From Phymatolithon calcareum (Eukaryota > Rhodophyta > Florideophyceae > Hapalidiales): 64,000 nucleotides of DNA. The position numbers were made by a program, and so were the translations under genes. Positions 43,330 to 54,056 of this stretch are shown here, piece after piece. Numbering within the stretch: the stretch's first letter is position 1; each line of letters begins with the position of its first letter. The DNA lies in assembly GCA_977006965.1 (NCBI GenBank), contig OZ345381.1, positions 2,170,001-2,234,000 on the forward strand, read 5' to 3'. The notes beneath the pieces were generated by a model. That model was not told the DNA's origin. It made no database searches and saw only the letters and a list, made by a program, of their open reading frames with translations.

Positions 43330-44470
43330 CCTCGAAAGTCATAAAAATGCTCTCCCATAAGTGAAGATGCTGTTAAAAAAGAAGGGGAGGAAAGCCAAAT
43401 GTGCCGAGTTTGAAAGATATTTTGAATGGTTCTGTAAATGGGGCCGAAAGAGGCGGCGAATGCCATAAGAAAGATCATGATGTCAAAATCCCAAGGAAAT
43501 ACTAGCAAAGGTCTCGTAGTCTCTGTCCACCCATATGTGCAGTGGAAGAAGAGGGCAAGTCACTCTATATAGTAACTGATTCGAACAATCCACTGGTATT
43601 TCTCCGCGTAAGAGAAAGGTCGACACGGTTGGGATGCGTATGGCTGAAATTCGACAGAGCACCGTTTTGGAGAAAATCGTACTAGATGCATACTTTGCTG
43701 TCACAGCACTGATTGAGCTGGTCGCGCTCCAACTCATTCTGTCTTCATCCAAGATTAGTCTAGAAATTGAATATGAATGTAAGCGACTCAATACAACACA
43801 AGTTGCGAGAGAAATACGAACCAGAATATACTGAATAGTTAAACAACGTTAGGGCCGGATACTGGTCTGAAGCTGATGAGAAGTGAGTTATTTTGGAAGG
43901 ATTTGCTTCAGATGCATTTCATAATTTAACCGATTTGATGATCAGCTGGAAAAGAATGAGCACGCAGAGTCTCGATGACACAGTATTGGCAAAACAAGGT
44001 ACGTAATGGCTACTGAGCTCCACTATAGCTTTCTGTGCTTGCATTAATGGGAAAAAATCATCAAGGAATCGAGGAACTAGACATTCTAGAATCGGAGAGA
44101 GTAAGAAGCACGGACTGTATGATCTGGACACTCGAATGGTACCGAGAGTACTTTTCTACAAATTTTAATATATTTCGTTTTAAGAACCAACTATGAAAAA
44201 TAGTGAGGCATAATATAGTTGTCCCTTTCTGGACCTATATAAAAAATATATGAAAATGAAGCCATAACAGTCCGTTGAAAATGGAAGTTCCACACAATGT
44301 GAGATCTGCATATATGATACATGTTCATCTTAGACTCCTCCGCACGGACAGTTGCGCAAATCGAACGGAGATCAACAAACAGCGCCACGCCAGCTTAAAC
44401 GTCCACCGACATCACTGCTCGAACCTCTTGCTCGACTTCTTCCCTTCTTTTTTCTTCAGAGTACTTTCGA
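43330..44470. other. No firm gene
   Basis: A plus-strand frame at 43634-43834 (66 residues; EKIVLDAYFAVTALIELVAL) may be a fragment of a helical protein, but nothing supports it. The rest is AT-rich without recognised features. Confidence 0.3.
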
Positions 44471-44474
44471 ATCT

Positions 44475-45780
44475 CTAACAGGCACAGCATGATGATGTAT
44501 AATGAAGACCCGGAATGATTCGAAACACTTGTAGTCGTTGTTGAAAATGAACCTTGTCCATGCAGTCACCTCCAACGCAAAGGCAGGCGGCCCCAGCTGA
44601 TGCAAAGAGTCGCGTCGTTCCTCCACCGATGCTGCTTCTCTGAGAAAAGATTGAGTACAACAGTCGATGTACCTTCTTTTTTACCTTCTCTGCGTTCTCC
44701 TTGTCCACCTCCAAAAGATCTTCCGTGGCCGTCATCTGCTCTTCACTCATGCAGACTCCGGGGAATGCTTGCTTATCTCTGTGCACCCGACAAGCAATCA
44801 GGATGAGGACACGAGAGCTTCGAGGGTACCGCTCCACAGAGCGTTGACCGATCTCATCGTTATCCAGAAAACGGAACGGGTTCCTCATTTCAAGAGTCCC
44901 ACTTTCAGCAATGTCAACCAGAGTAGAACGAAAGCTATCCACTCCCCGAAACATGTCTCGAGCTTCGACAAGCAACTCTTCAAAACATTGCGATAGACAT
45001 TCGGAAAGAGACAAGATGGCCTCATTGTCACCTGAAAAAGGACCTTGTCAGACGCCGAGCGTCTTGCATTTGCAAGTTGCGCAAATCCATACGCTCCTGG
45101 CAAAAAGCAAGATTCACGAATCCACTCTTTTCACGATCGCTCGCTGCGCGATCATGTCTTGGCAGGACTGCTCCCGGATCGTAATTTGCCACCTCGGTCA
45201 TAACTCCTGTCGAAAGGGCTTCATGATCTCCACTTCTCGTCTCTGTTGCCACGAGAAAGAGTTTCTTATTCTCCTTCCTGCGCGATAACGTCTGGCATAG
45301 CATTCGTACAAGATCCCGGATTGTCGATCGCGCAATACTCGTACCATGTGATTCTTTCCCGTGCTGTCGAAGTGTTTCTTCCTTCTCAAAAAGACAATCT
45401 CAGAGCATGCACTTAAGTGCATGGACGATTGGCAGCTCTTTAATGACAGGAAATTATCCGTGACTCCAACCTACTTCTCGGTATTGAGCTCGAATCGGAT
45501 AAGTTCTACGAAATGAGAGCGCGCATCGCATCGCGCAATGCCAAAGAGGCTGAAATATTTCCTTAGAGATTTTCTGTCCGCCCCGTCGTAGATGCTGCAA
45601 AAACTGCTTTCGATTTGTCGCAATCTCAACACCGCAAATTTCTGGCTTCGAGCGAATAAATGATGCTGTATCCGGGCATGGTGTAATGTGATGCAAAGCG
45701 AGTTGCGCTATGTAACTGTCTTCCACGGCGACGACAATATAACGAAACTCGGCGAAAGAGAGTAACGCTTGTCGATGCAA
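44475..45780 (-). pseudogene. Helicase-family N-terminal region, partial copy H2
   Basis: Frames on the minus strand match copy H3 (62628-64000) in order. 45780 to 45454: HHITPCPDTASFIRSKPEIC and FLQHLRRGG, a damaged zinc finger (first Cys lost). 45303 to 45028: LCQTLSRRKENKKLFLV, ASDREKSGFVNLAFCQERMD. 45014 to 44475: GVDSFRSTLVDIAESGTLEM, RVHRDKQAFPGVCMSEEQM, KVHRLLYSIFSQRSS. The counterpart segments in H3 are PCPETASFIC, LCQSLSRENSSKKLFL, ASDREKSGFVSLAKCQERLD and AVDSFRSTLVDI. Homology stops at SCC near 44475, so the helicase core is absent. Several frame changes are present. Confidence 0.75.
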
Positions 45781-46790
45781 GAGAACAGTCGGAAGTGAGA
45801 GCAGTTTACAATAGATTGTCCAACAACAATGAGATCATAGTATGACAAAGGACAAAAATCTACACTCTAAACATCATGATTCATAATATCTATACTATTA
45901 TTCAGTCAAAAGATGAGAAAATATTTGTTGTTACCATCCCACATAATTTTCTCATCCAATCATAATGCATAGAAGCGTACCCGTCCACTCCAACTAAAAC
46001 ATAAATCTCTCCTTGTACGTCCCTACCTATTCCGTATATACCGTCTATTTCAATTAATGCCAAAATCTCTCCTTGTATGTCCCATTCTATTCCTTATACC
46101 CACAACTCTAGACTTTCCATTCCCTATATTCTATAAAATGTTCTTTCAATCACTCTGTCAATGCCCCACGAAACGCAGAAGACTTTAAGAAAAATTAAGA
46201 CTTTGAGTTTATTTGCTTCGTCCGAAATGCTTCCTGATATCTTACTACATGTTTTCCTCCCGTCAAAGAATTTAAGCACTTACTCGAAGTGATGGGAACA
46301 GTGCGTTACTGTGCATGATGAGGTGTATCAGCACTGGCTCAAAGCACCACCTCCAGAGTTGATTTCCACGAATTCCATTGGTCAATGCAAATTTGATCCT
46401 CATGACGAGCACTTCTTGAGTCATTTGAGTTCTGTAATTTATTTGGCACTTTTACAATCCCCAGCAACATCCACGACTGATGTTCTACGTTGATTGGATA
46501 TATAAATGTCCCCCACCAATGACGTATTAGTGGCGAGGATTCATTGGATTACCAATCCTCTTGCAACTACTGTCACGTGTCTTGTTCGTGTTTCGAGTGG
46601 CAATGAAAACGATGAATATTCCACTTGTCACATCCCCCATCCAATGACAACAGATACTGAAAAATGCACACCAATTACATTTCGTCTCAAAGTCCTTATG
46701 GAAACATATCATTGGTGCTCCTAGACTGCTTTCAGCCAATTAAGATTCTACTTTGAGACTCATATCAAAACATAAGCGAATAGAAGAGGT
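45781..46790. other. AT-rich spacer with a diverged direct repeat
   Basis: No gene recognised. Two copies of an approximately 50-bp stretch (AAATCTCTCCTTGTACGTCC type) occur at about 46004-46045 and 46060-46110. Small frames at 46311-46493 and 46506-46724 have no recognisable features. Confidence 0.35.
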
Positions 46791-46805
46791 TAAAAATTTT
46801 CTAAT

Positions 46806-47235
46806 TTTTTCTGAGGAGCGCGCCGATATTGTCGCACCAATTTCCCTTTAACGCAGACTTACGCATATGGTACCACTACAAAGGCCTCATCTTCACGAGA
46901 AGATCGGTATCAACTCTGAAAATGTGCGTTAACTGGAACATGGTGCGCCAGAACCCGGAAAATGCGTCCAGAAATAATTATAAAATAGGATTAAAAAATT
47001 AGAAGGCCCAAATTGGAGTTCCATTTCTTTGAAATAAATTTAAAGTCCTATTTTTTTTTTACTTTTGGATAAACGGGCGAGCTTGGCGCACCAATTTCTC
47101 CTTCGCGCAGACTTATGCGCTCGATACAGTTCGAAAGCGCTATTGAAGACGCGTTTAGCGGTACCTGTCTCGTAAGTCTTCGTTGCCGGTAACTTTTGCA
47201 CCACATTTTGCGCGCCTTGCCCAAAATCAAATATA
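46806..47235. repeat. Pair of MITE-like sequences related to those at 61.3-61.7 kb
   Basis: 46806-46965 and 47075-47235 share GCG-CACCAATTTC and GCGCAGACTTA-GCG motifs. The first ends GGTGCGCCAGAACC followed by an AT-rich tail, as 61428-61480 does (GGTGCGCTAGAACC). All are built around a KpnI-like GGTACCA or a related centre. They are likely copies of one short non-autonomous element. Confidence 0.45.
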
Positions 47236-47440
47236 AAATACGATTGTACTCGCGCTAGAGGAGGAGCCGAGATAAATTAAAATTTGTGTAACTGGGGGAC
47301 TGGCGCCGAGTGGGGGGATTGGCTCCGCGAATTACTAGTAAAAAACAACTTTGCGGGGACTGGCGCCATGATCACTCTTGAGAAAGCAATAAGATTTGGA
47401 AGGGTCTTCCACAGAGCTCAAAAACGTGGAGCAAGTCCCC

Positions 47441-49205
47441 TCACCCGGAATTAGAATATGGAGAAAGACCCATCACGTTGATTAACTCGTGACCCTTGGC
47501 TTCCGTGAACACTTCCATGGCCATGACCGTCATCTCTTCTTCCATCCTTGGCTTCAAATCGCACAAAGATGTTGGCGACACTAGACACGTGCCTTGACCA
47601 TCGGTGATCTGCACGGCCTGAGCGGCCAAACGAGCGCAAAGCGCACGGTGCACGGCGCTTTCCGGCTGGTCGCTTGCACAGGAAGACGTTTGACGGACCT
47701 TGAAGATTTCTACGATAGCTATCCCGCTTGTAACACGGATGAAGTCGAGATGCCCTTTAGGGGCGAGGTGGGCCTTCTTGTTTTCAGCAACCGCATCTTC
47801 ACCTTCGTCTGAAGGCTCTTCGACAGAAACCGGTGTGAAGAAACTGAAGCAAGGGGCGATCAACAGTGAGCACGAAGCCACACTGACCGGGCTCATAAAT
47901 GCCAAAGGCCACTTCAGCCAGCCCATCGGCCCCATGGGCATCCTCCATAGGGGCTTCCTCTTCGCTATCCCTTGCACGCTTCGGACGGCACTTCGCGTCG
48001 CCAGTATCGTTCGCACCACCGGTGGTAGAAGGGGCCTCTGCGGCCATGGAGTCAGCCACCGTGGTGGAAGCGGCCTCTACGGCCATGGGGTCAGCCCCCG
48101 TGGTGGAAGCGGCCTCTGTGGCCGTGCGATCGACCTTGGCCATAATTCGAAGGTCATCAAAGCCATGTCCCTCCTAAGACAGTGGGCGTGTGACGTGGCC
48201 AGAATGATCGTCGCGAAAGGCGTTGACAGCGCCGGTGTAAATCTCCCCGCGCAAGGCTGCCTGTAAGCATGTCGGCAGGCACAGGGGGTGTCCATGAGCG
48301 GCATCCCAGGGGAGCGCCAACATCGTTGCGCGAGGGCCAAATGGTTCTAACCGGGTCCACCTTCGACCAGAGGATGGTCTCGATGGCAGCGAGCAGGGCC
48401 TCAAATCGGCGGCTGAACTGCACATCATCGCGAAGAAGGGAAGCACAGCCAGTACCTCGCATGGCAGCCAGTAGAGCAAGGTGAAGACACCAGAGTCGGC
48501 CGTTTGGGCCAGGAAAGTGGGCCTCCGTCATGATCGCATGTGCAACTTTGCATACCCACTGCGCAAAGAAAGCCGCCCAAAGGCAATAGGCAATAGGGCC
48601 GTGACGCCAGGCCGTCTCTCGCTCGCGGTAAGGCGCCTTCGCCATCTCCAATCCCCAGCAGCGGAGCACGGTCGGCATGTCGACCTGAAGCCCGTAGGGA
48701 ACTTCGAAGTGGTGCCACCCTTCGGGGACGGGGACGTAGTCCCCTGAGCGGAAACTGCGTTCCGTAAGACAGTCGGCTTCGATCATCCATTCGAGGAAGA
48801 GACCTTAGAGGCGGTGACGCCAACGGCGTATGTTGCGAAACGGCATCTGCACCTGATCGAGGGCAAAAGGTGTAAGGCAGTCGAGGCAGCAAGCATCGAA
48901 TTGCCCAAGGGAGAGGCACCACGCTTCGTATTTAGAAAGCTCGTAGAAGCGCTCTGCCCAGCGCACCCCGTCGGCACTCGGGAAACGGGCCACGTCGGCC
49001 TCAATGTCCACGGGGACAGGATGTCCTCTTCCGAGCTTTGTCGCCCTTTCCGCCAGGGCACGGCGCCAGCTCCAGCGGCGCGGGGCGCGCCAATCGATGT
49101 CGAAGCCTGGCGGGGCGCCTTTCAAGTTGCGTGTAACGCGCCGCTGCCACTCCGGCGAGGACTCCACGTCCCATGGAACGACGACGTTGACCCGCGAGAT
49201 ATCTC
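47441..49205 (-). pseudogene. GC-rich gene of unknown function
   Basis: Much more GC-rich than its surroundings. One frame is open from 49205 to 48157 apart from a TAA at 48805-48807. It contains LKGAPPGFDIDWRAPRRWSW, a region rich in Trp, Cys and aromatic residues (GPIAYCLWAAFFAQWVCKVA) and CLHLALLAAMRGTGCASLLR. It then seems to continue in two other frames: a three-fold 13-residue repeat (AVEAASTTVADSM type) with an acidic/basic stretch RPKRARDSEEEAPMEDA (48143 to 47890), and VSVEEPSDEGEDAVAENKKA to the end at 47441. No domain was recognised. Composition suggests a different evolutionary source or a strongly biased gene. Confidence 0.4.
48018..48134. repeat. 39-bp coding tandem repeat, three units
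   Basis: Unit of the type GTGGTGGAAGCGGCCTCT plus GCGGCCATGGGGTCAGCC, repeated three times with few changes and keeping the reading frame (39 is a multiple of 3). On the minus strand it encodes Ala/Ser/Thr-rich 13-residue repeats. Confidence 0.75.
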
Positions 49206-49344
49206 AGCACACCATATCGTTGCGCGCAGGTTGTTCCGAAACAGGTAACGGTCAAAGCTTGACCTTAGCGGATCACGTTGAGTGGCAGAGATGACCCTTG
49301 TTTGTGGAGGCGGTGCCTCGTTTTATGCGCGAAGGACGGCGTCA

Positions 49345-49990
49345 CCAACTTTAGCTCGTGCGCCGTTGCATGACATGGCCACGGCGCCGTGTGATGTCCT
49401 TCAAGGAGGGGAAAGCACGGCGCTGACACGTGGGCCCCGAAGAACGAAAAAGCCAGGCACATATCACTAGTTTACTTGCGAGGACTGCGAGGACGGACGG
49501 GACTTACACTTTGAACACGCGGTCATGCACGGCTACGGCGCCGTGTGAGGTCCCGCAAGGAAGGGAAGGAATGGCGCTTACATGTGGACCTCGAAGGACC
49601 AAAAGGCCGAGCACAAATCACAAGTGTACCTTCAAGGACGGCGAGGACGGGCGGGACTTACACTTTGAACACTCTGTTATGCATGGCCAGGGCGCTATGT
49701 GAGGTTCCGCGAGGAGGGAAAGGCACGGCGCTGACTCGTGGATCTCGAAGGACCAAAAGGCCGAGCACAAATCACAAGTGAGCCTTCGAAGACGACGAGG
49801 ACCGGCGGGACTTAAACGTCGAACGCGCGGTCATGCGGCGAGAAAGCCGTTGTGCTTAAACGTGGACCTCGAGGGACCACACGGTCGGGTACGACACACG
49901 CATGTACCTTTGAGGACTCAGAAGACGGGCGGGACTGAAACGTTGAACACGCGGTCATGCAAGGCCCGAAGTCCGTGTAGCTGTCAAAAA
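49345..49990. repeat. About 150-bp GC-rich satellite, 4-5 units
   Basis: Successive copies start near 49370, 49525, 49680, 49830 and 49955, each with GGTCATGCAxGG, CGCCGTGTGAGGT and CGGGACTTACACTTTGAACAC. A further partial copy lies at 51443-51515, on the other side of unit B. All frames seen here are by-products of the repeat. Confidence 0.85.
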
Positions 49991-50044
49991 GGGGCACACA
50001 TGCCTTCCGGGGCGAAAGTGATGTGCATGTTCGCCAGACTATAT

Positions 50045-51440
50045 TGTTACCCTCCCCGTCGCTAAGGGGACAGGCTAAAACAGGATAAAAGACAAATTTT
50101 AATATCAGAAAACCAGTTTTGTTCGAAAGTACTTACTCTTCATTGCTACGAAGAAAGCACCCACGAGTAAAGCAATGTAACTCATAAGGGCAACAGTCTT
50201 TCCAGTCTTCTTTCCTCCAATCTTCCGGAAGGACGCATCCAATTGCTGAGCACTCCTTATTGAATTGGTTCCCGTGAATAATCCCAAAATGCGAGTTCTC
50301 GGAGTGCGTTGAAAAATCCGTGCCTTGGTCTTCTTTCGTCACCCGCGGAATAACTTCGAGGACCATCTGCCCCTTCACGACCTTGTAAGCCTTTGGTAAT
50401 CTGCCCGCCGGATTTTGGTTTGCGGATGGACTCTTCTTGACGCCACCTGTTGAAAATCGGTCTTAACTCTTCGATATCTGCGACTGGAAATTCTTGCTTG
50501 AGCATACTTAAAACTCCATCGAACATCATCGTTTCGTACTTATTCCTTGAAACGATAAAGATCGGGATGGGTTCTTTGTCTTTCATTTCGAAATCGATCT
50601 TCTCCTCGATCTTGTTTTGCTCTGTCTTGACTTCGTACTTCTTCTCGGTCTTGGAATGCTCTGCCTTGACTTCGTACTTGCCGAAGATTTCTCCGGTAAC
50701 ACTCATGATCACGCACGATTGGATTCAAAATCGCGGCACCTTGACGGAGAGGAAGAGGTTCCAGTGGGGGCGGCGGGGAGACTTTATAGAGACTTCCTTT
50801 GACATATGATTTACAATTTTGACTTTTTAAATTTAAATATTTCAATTCAAATACACGGACGCGTTTCATAAACTTTGAATTTATAATGGAAGTGGCTTAT
50901 TAAAATTTTCAAACATTTAAGAGCCGAAAACGCTTAAATGGTTTCAAATATTTAAACTATTTGATTCCAGAAGAATATTCATAATTACCAAAATATAGCG
51001 ACTGTAAATCCGTGAGTATATTTATCAAATTCATATTTTTGACTATTAAGTAGAGTAATAGTTTTGAAATATTTCAATTTTGTAAAAAAATAAATTTGAA
51101 TTTCAAACAAAGCGGCTCTTTCATCAACCAAGAACAGTATTCATTTCCATGCCACTTTCGTAACGTTCTCGTATCATATTAATGCAGCGTGTACACATCA
51201 CGACGCTGTTCTCACGTGTGCAGTTCATCATGAGAACTCAACGTGTGCAAAAATACTTGAATTTTCTCCTTCCGCTTCAAGTGTTCACATTGTAGCAGTA
51301 TGCAGAAAAATATCAAGTTTGTGCAGAATGCTACTCAGTCAACCGGACTGCTTTTCACAGGGGGCCAGCTCCTGCATGAATTCCTCTTTGAATCCTGAAG
51401 AACTGTATTCTAGTATCACAATTACTTCTCATATAGAATT
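50045..51440 (-). mobile_element. Dispersed unit B, inserted in the 150-bp satellite
   Basis: Inverted relative of unit A (35296-37370). Satellite sequence lies on both sides (to 49990 and from 51443), so unit B has inserted into the array. Read on its sense (minus) strand it starts CTATATGAGAAG and ends GGGTAACAATATAG, so both ends show CTATAT in inverted orientation, a possible minimal terminal repeat. It carries a TATA box at 50783-50788 and one protein gene. No transposase or reverse transcriptase is visible. If mobile, it depends on other enzymes. Confidence 0.5.
50110..50706 (-). pseudogene. Unit B small membrane protein, broken
   Basis: ATG at 50706. A charged N-terminus with short repeats (YEVKAEHSKTEKKYEVKTEQ), then IPIFIVSRNKYETMMFDGVL, QEFPVADIEELRPIFNRWRQ. 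A frame change near 50425 leads to KAYKVVKGQMVLEVI, PRVTKEDQGTDFSTHSEN and GIIHGNQFNK. The end is in a third frame: QQLDASFRKIGGKK and TVALMSYIALLVGAFFVAMK, a membrane segment, then SKYFRTKLVF. The switch between FNK and QLDA is at the same place as in unit A. It is probably a C-terminally anchored membrane protein. The family is not recognised. Confidence 0.5.
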
Positions 51441-51478
51441 ACAAGTGTACTTGCGAGGACCGCGAGGACGGGCGGGAC

Positions 51479-51880
51479 TTACACTTTGAACACTCGGTCA
51501 TGGACGGCTACGGCACAGGCCGCCTTGAAACCGTAAACGCATTTTCGGAATACTGTCACGCCGATAAGAGAATAATCACTGTAAACAGAAATATATCGGG
51601 CGTAGCGCGGAACGACTAGATCGATAACGACGAACAGTGGAGTGAGATACTCAGATTCAACGATATCTTTCTCTTCAACAACCGTGGCCAGATTGCGGGT
51701 TATGAGATTTCCCTTGAGCGGCGTTCGATCGATGGCCACCAGCGGCTGCCGGTTCGCAGTTTGCTCAGTAAGTTGGACTTTCATGTCATCCTGAATATGA
51801 GCGAGCTGGTCGGCGACAGCTTTACGGATATCGGAAAGGGAGTCAACGGAATTAAACTTCGTTTCATGTAGCTGGACACA
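51479..51880 (-). pseudogene. V-type ATPase subunit C fragment
   Basis: The minus strand reads ETKFNSVDSLSDIRKAVADQ and AHIQDDMKVQLTEQTANRQP, then GNLITRNLATVVEEKDIVES, SEYL, VVPRYARYI and GVTVFRKC. This matches the central part of V-ATPase subunit C, in which a G-N-L-x-x-R-x-L segment precedes a V-V-K-x-E-D-x-V-x-S-E-Y-L-T-T-L-x-V-V-V-P strand, followed by V-V-P-x-S and V-T-L-F-R-K. The VPK motif is shortened (FVVID directly joined to LVVPR), suggesting an internal deletion. Both ends of the protein are missing. Confidence 0.65.
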
Positions 51881-51939
51881 TCCTCACCCTCGGTTTCCGG
51901 AACTGCCATGTCGTCCTTGACCGAGCCCCTGTACTGGCG

Positions 51940-52195
51940 AACGTGAAATAAACAATTCCGCATACACCATACAAAGATATGGTCAAACAAGCTGGGCTCG
52001 ATGCTCAAAATTTTTGTGCATCGAATTTAGACTGATTTTCAATTATCTTACGTGTAACAAACAAATTCGCATATACCACGCAGAGATGTGCCCAAACAAG
52101 CTGGATTCGATACTCAAAAATTTTGAGCATCGAATCCAGTCTGATTTTCAATTATCATACGTGCAATACACACTTCCCCATACACGTACACAGAT
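51940..52195. repeat. 109-bp tandem repeat, 2.3 units, with a near-perfect palindrome
   Basis: CAAGCTGG starts at 51988 and 52097 in successive units; shared parts include ACTGATTTTCAATTATC and ACGTG-AA-A-ACAA. The second unit contains CTGGATTCGATACTCAAAA and, one base later, its reverse complement with one mismatch (52101-52139). Confidence 0.75.
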
Positions 52196-52415
52196 GTCTT
52201 GGCATGACTACAGCGACTAGAATGACGAATGATCTTGCCAAATCATCAGCGGCTACGGGTGATGTAATCCGCGCCGGAGGCCAAATCCGTATGCGTACAT
52301 TCCACTTGGTTCTCGGAGTACGTTGTGAAAACGAAGGAAACCGCCAAGTCGTTTATGGCAGTGCCGTCAGGACTGGACAACAACATACAGTCCGGGCTTA
52401 ATGAACTCAATCACT

Positions 52416-53046
52416 GCAACATGGACCATTTCAATCCACGGCAGAAAGCACAGCTCTTTACAATGAAGTGCAAGTTCTACGAGAAGATTGGAAATGACGC
52501 CGATGTCGCCGAATTGTATTTCACGCCAGTGTCCATATCTGGAGACGTAGCGTACGGATGACTAGCCTCAGCCCACCACTGTGACGATTTGCAGTATAAG
52601 GAAGGCGCCGTTGCCAAGCGTGAGACGTCATTGTTTTCGCCGGCGTCGAGCGCGTGCGTGTCGCTGGGTTCGCGGTCAGACGAAAACCGGGGCCTGTAAA
52701 AGGTGGGACGTACGTAATTGCGTTCGTGAAAGACCAGATCGGCTTAACTTTCGAGCTTTTTCAGCGTCAACAATGCAATCGGCTCTGTCAGGTCATCTTG
52801 CGAGTCAGTGACGTCGAAAAAATCAATATTATTTTATGAAGGTTTTCACACGCAGCTCCTGAGGAGCCGAAAAAATGAAGCTTTCAAAACTCATCTTGGC
52901 ATTAATGGACTATGTGTCAGAGAATGATTCAAGAGTATTGAAGTTGACTTACATTCATTGCGTGGATTCGTACGATCTGGGAAATACAGCGCTAGGGATG
53001 GGCCATAACAAAGCACAGAAGCACGTCATCGGTTTTCGTGTGAACC
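52416..53046 (+). pseudogene. Glyoxalase I (lactoylglutathione lyase) fragment, copy G1
   Basis: Plus-strand translation gives MDHFNPRQKAQLF and PVSISGDVAYG (part shared with copy G2, gene of origin unknown), then RVAGFAVRRKPGPVKGGT, YVIAFVKDQIGLTFELFQRQ, and CQVILRVSDVEKI. In two-domain glyoxalase I of plants, algae and bacteria, G-x-x-I-x-R-E-P-G-P-x-x-G and A-F-x-K-D-P-D-G-Y-x-x-E-L-I-Q-R end the first domain and a C-x-V-M-L-R-V-x-D-L-x-R-x-I-x-F-Y stretch starts the second. After that the copy is degenerate until GN-ALGMGHN near 52985. It directly abuts the CSN2 fragment at 53047. Confidence 0.65.
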
Positions 53047-53958
53047 TCTGAATATTTCATTAACGCTATGTTGGACTTTGTTTCGTCCTCCAACCAAATG
53101 AGTTTACTTCAAGAGTTTTATGAATGACTCCGGATGCTCTGCAGGAGGCCGTAAAGAACGATTGTTGTTCAAGACGATCCGGACACTGGGAGTGCTATGG
53201 TTTGACGTGGAAGTGTTTCGCTGTCTGGGGAAGGTTTTAATAGAGTTTTGAAAATCATTTCAAGCGGAGGATAGACGCGATTATCACAAAAAGGCGACGA
53301 AAATACTGGACTTACATAATGGAAATCCAGATGAACATGGCAACGAAAAACAAAACGGGCTGAAGCAGCTATATGAAAAAGAGCTTGCAGGGAAGAGTGT
53401 AATTCCGCATCCTGGCATTATGTTTGTCTTTCGCGACTTTGGCGGGAAAATTCATAGGGGCACACGGACGTTCGATTGCGCACAGCATGAGTTTTTCTTG
53501 AGGCTTGCAAGAAGAATTATGAACCTAGAAATGCATGCCGGATTGAGTGCCTCAAGTATGTGATTCTAGGGAACATGCTCGATCCTAACGATATCGGTTC
53601 GTTTGACGACCCTGAGGCGAAGCTCTTCATGAACAGTTCCGAGATTGTGCATATGACGAATCCTTGCCGCGCGTATACGTTGGAAGATGTCAAGAAGCTT
53701 GAGGTAATTATGCGCTGCAGCGGCGCAAGCATCAGGGATGAGGTGTTGAGGAAGTTCCGGCCTCAAGTTATACAGATGCTTATCCAGCCGTATACTACAG
53801 TTGACATTCTGTTTTCCGCGAAGGAACTCATCATTGAAGAGGTGGATTTGGTGCATGTTTTGGTGACCCAGATTCTTGGCGGAAAGATACAGTGTCGAAT
53901 GATGCAAGTGAACAGACGGTTGATGTTAGATGGACAAATCTCTGAAAGAGTTAAGTAA
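53047..53958 (+). pseudogene. COP9 signalosome subunit 2 (CSN2) relic, copy C1
   Basis: Starts inside the protein: INAMLDFVSSSNQ and MSLLQEFYE, then a stop. Further downstream: KKATKILDL, NGLKQLYEKELAGKSVIPHP, GGKIHRGTRTFDCAQHEFF, and the open frame 53560-53958 with ILGNMLDPNDIGSFDDPEAK, EIVHMTNPCRAY, VIQMLIQPYTTVDILFSAKE and GGKIQCRMMQVNRRLMLD. This follows CSN2 through its helical repeats and PCI domain (family pattern: LLQEFYETTL, IPHPxIMGVIRECGGKMH, LIKPYTRI, GRIDQVNxLLELD). The N-terminal ~60 residues are missing and several stops and frame changes are present, so it is not functional. Ends near the normal C-terminus. Confidence 0.8.
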
Positions 53959-54056
53959 GTCTCTCCTAACGCAATCATTCTCGGAGTCGTGATCGCATAT
54001 TGTTAGATTATGTATTATAATGATACATAACCCATGATACAAGTAGGATACATCAT

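Noticed and set aside
47799-48143. Collagen- or silk-like structural protein
   Set aside because: The Ala/Ser/Thr repeat is only three units of a 39-bp tandem repeat; too short for such a claim.
49345-49990. CRISPR-like array
   Set aside because: The units are about 150 bp, diverged throughout and without a repeat/spacer pattern. The genome is eukaryotic.
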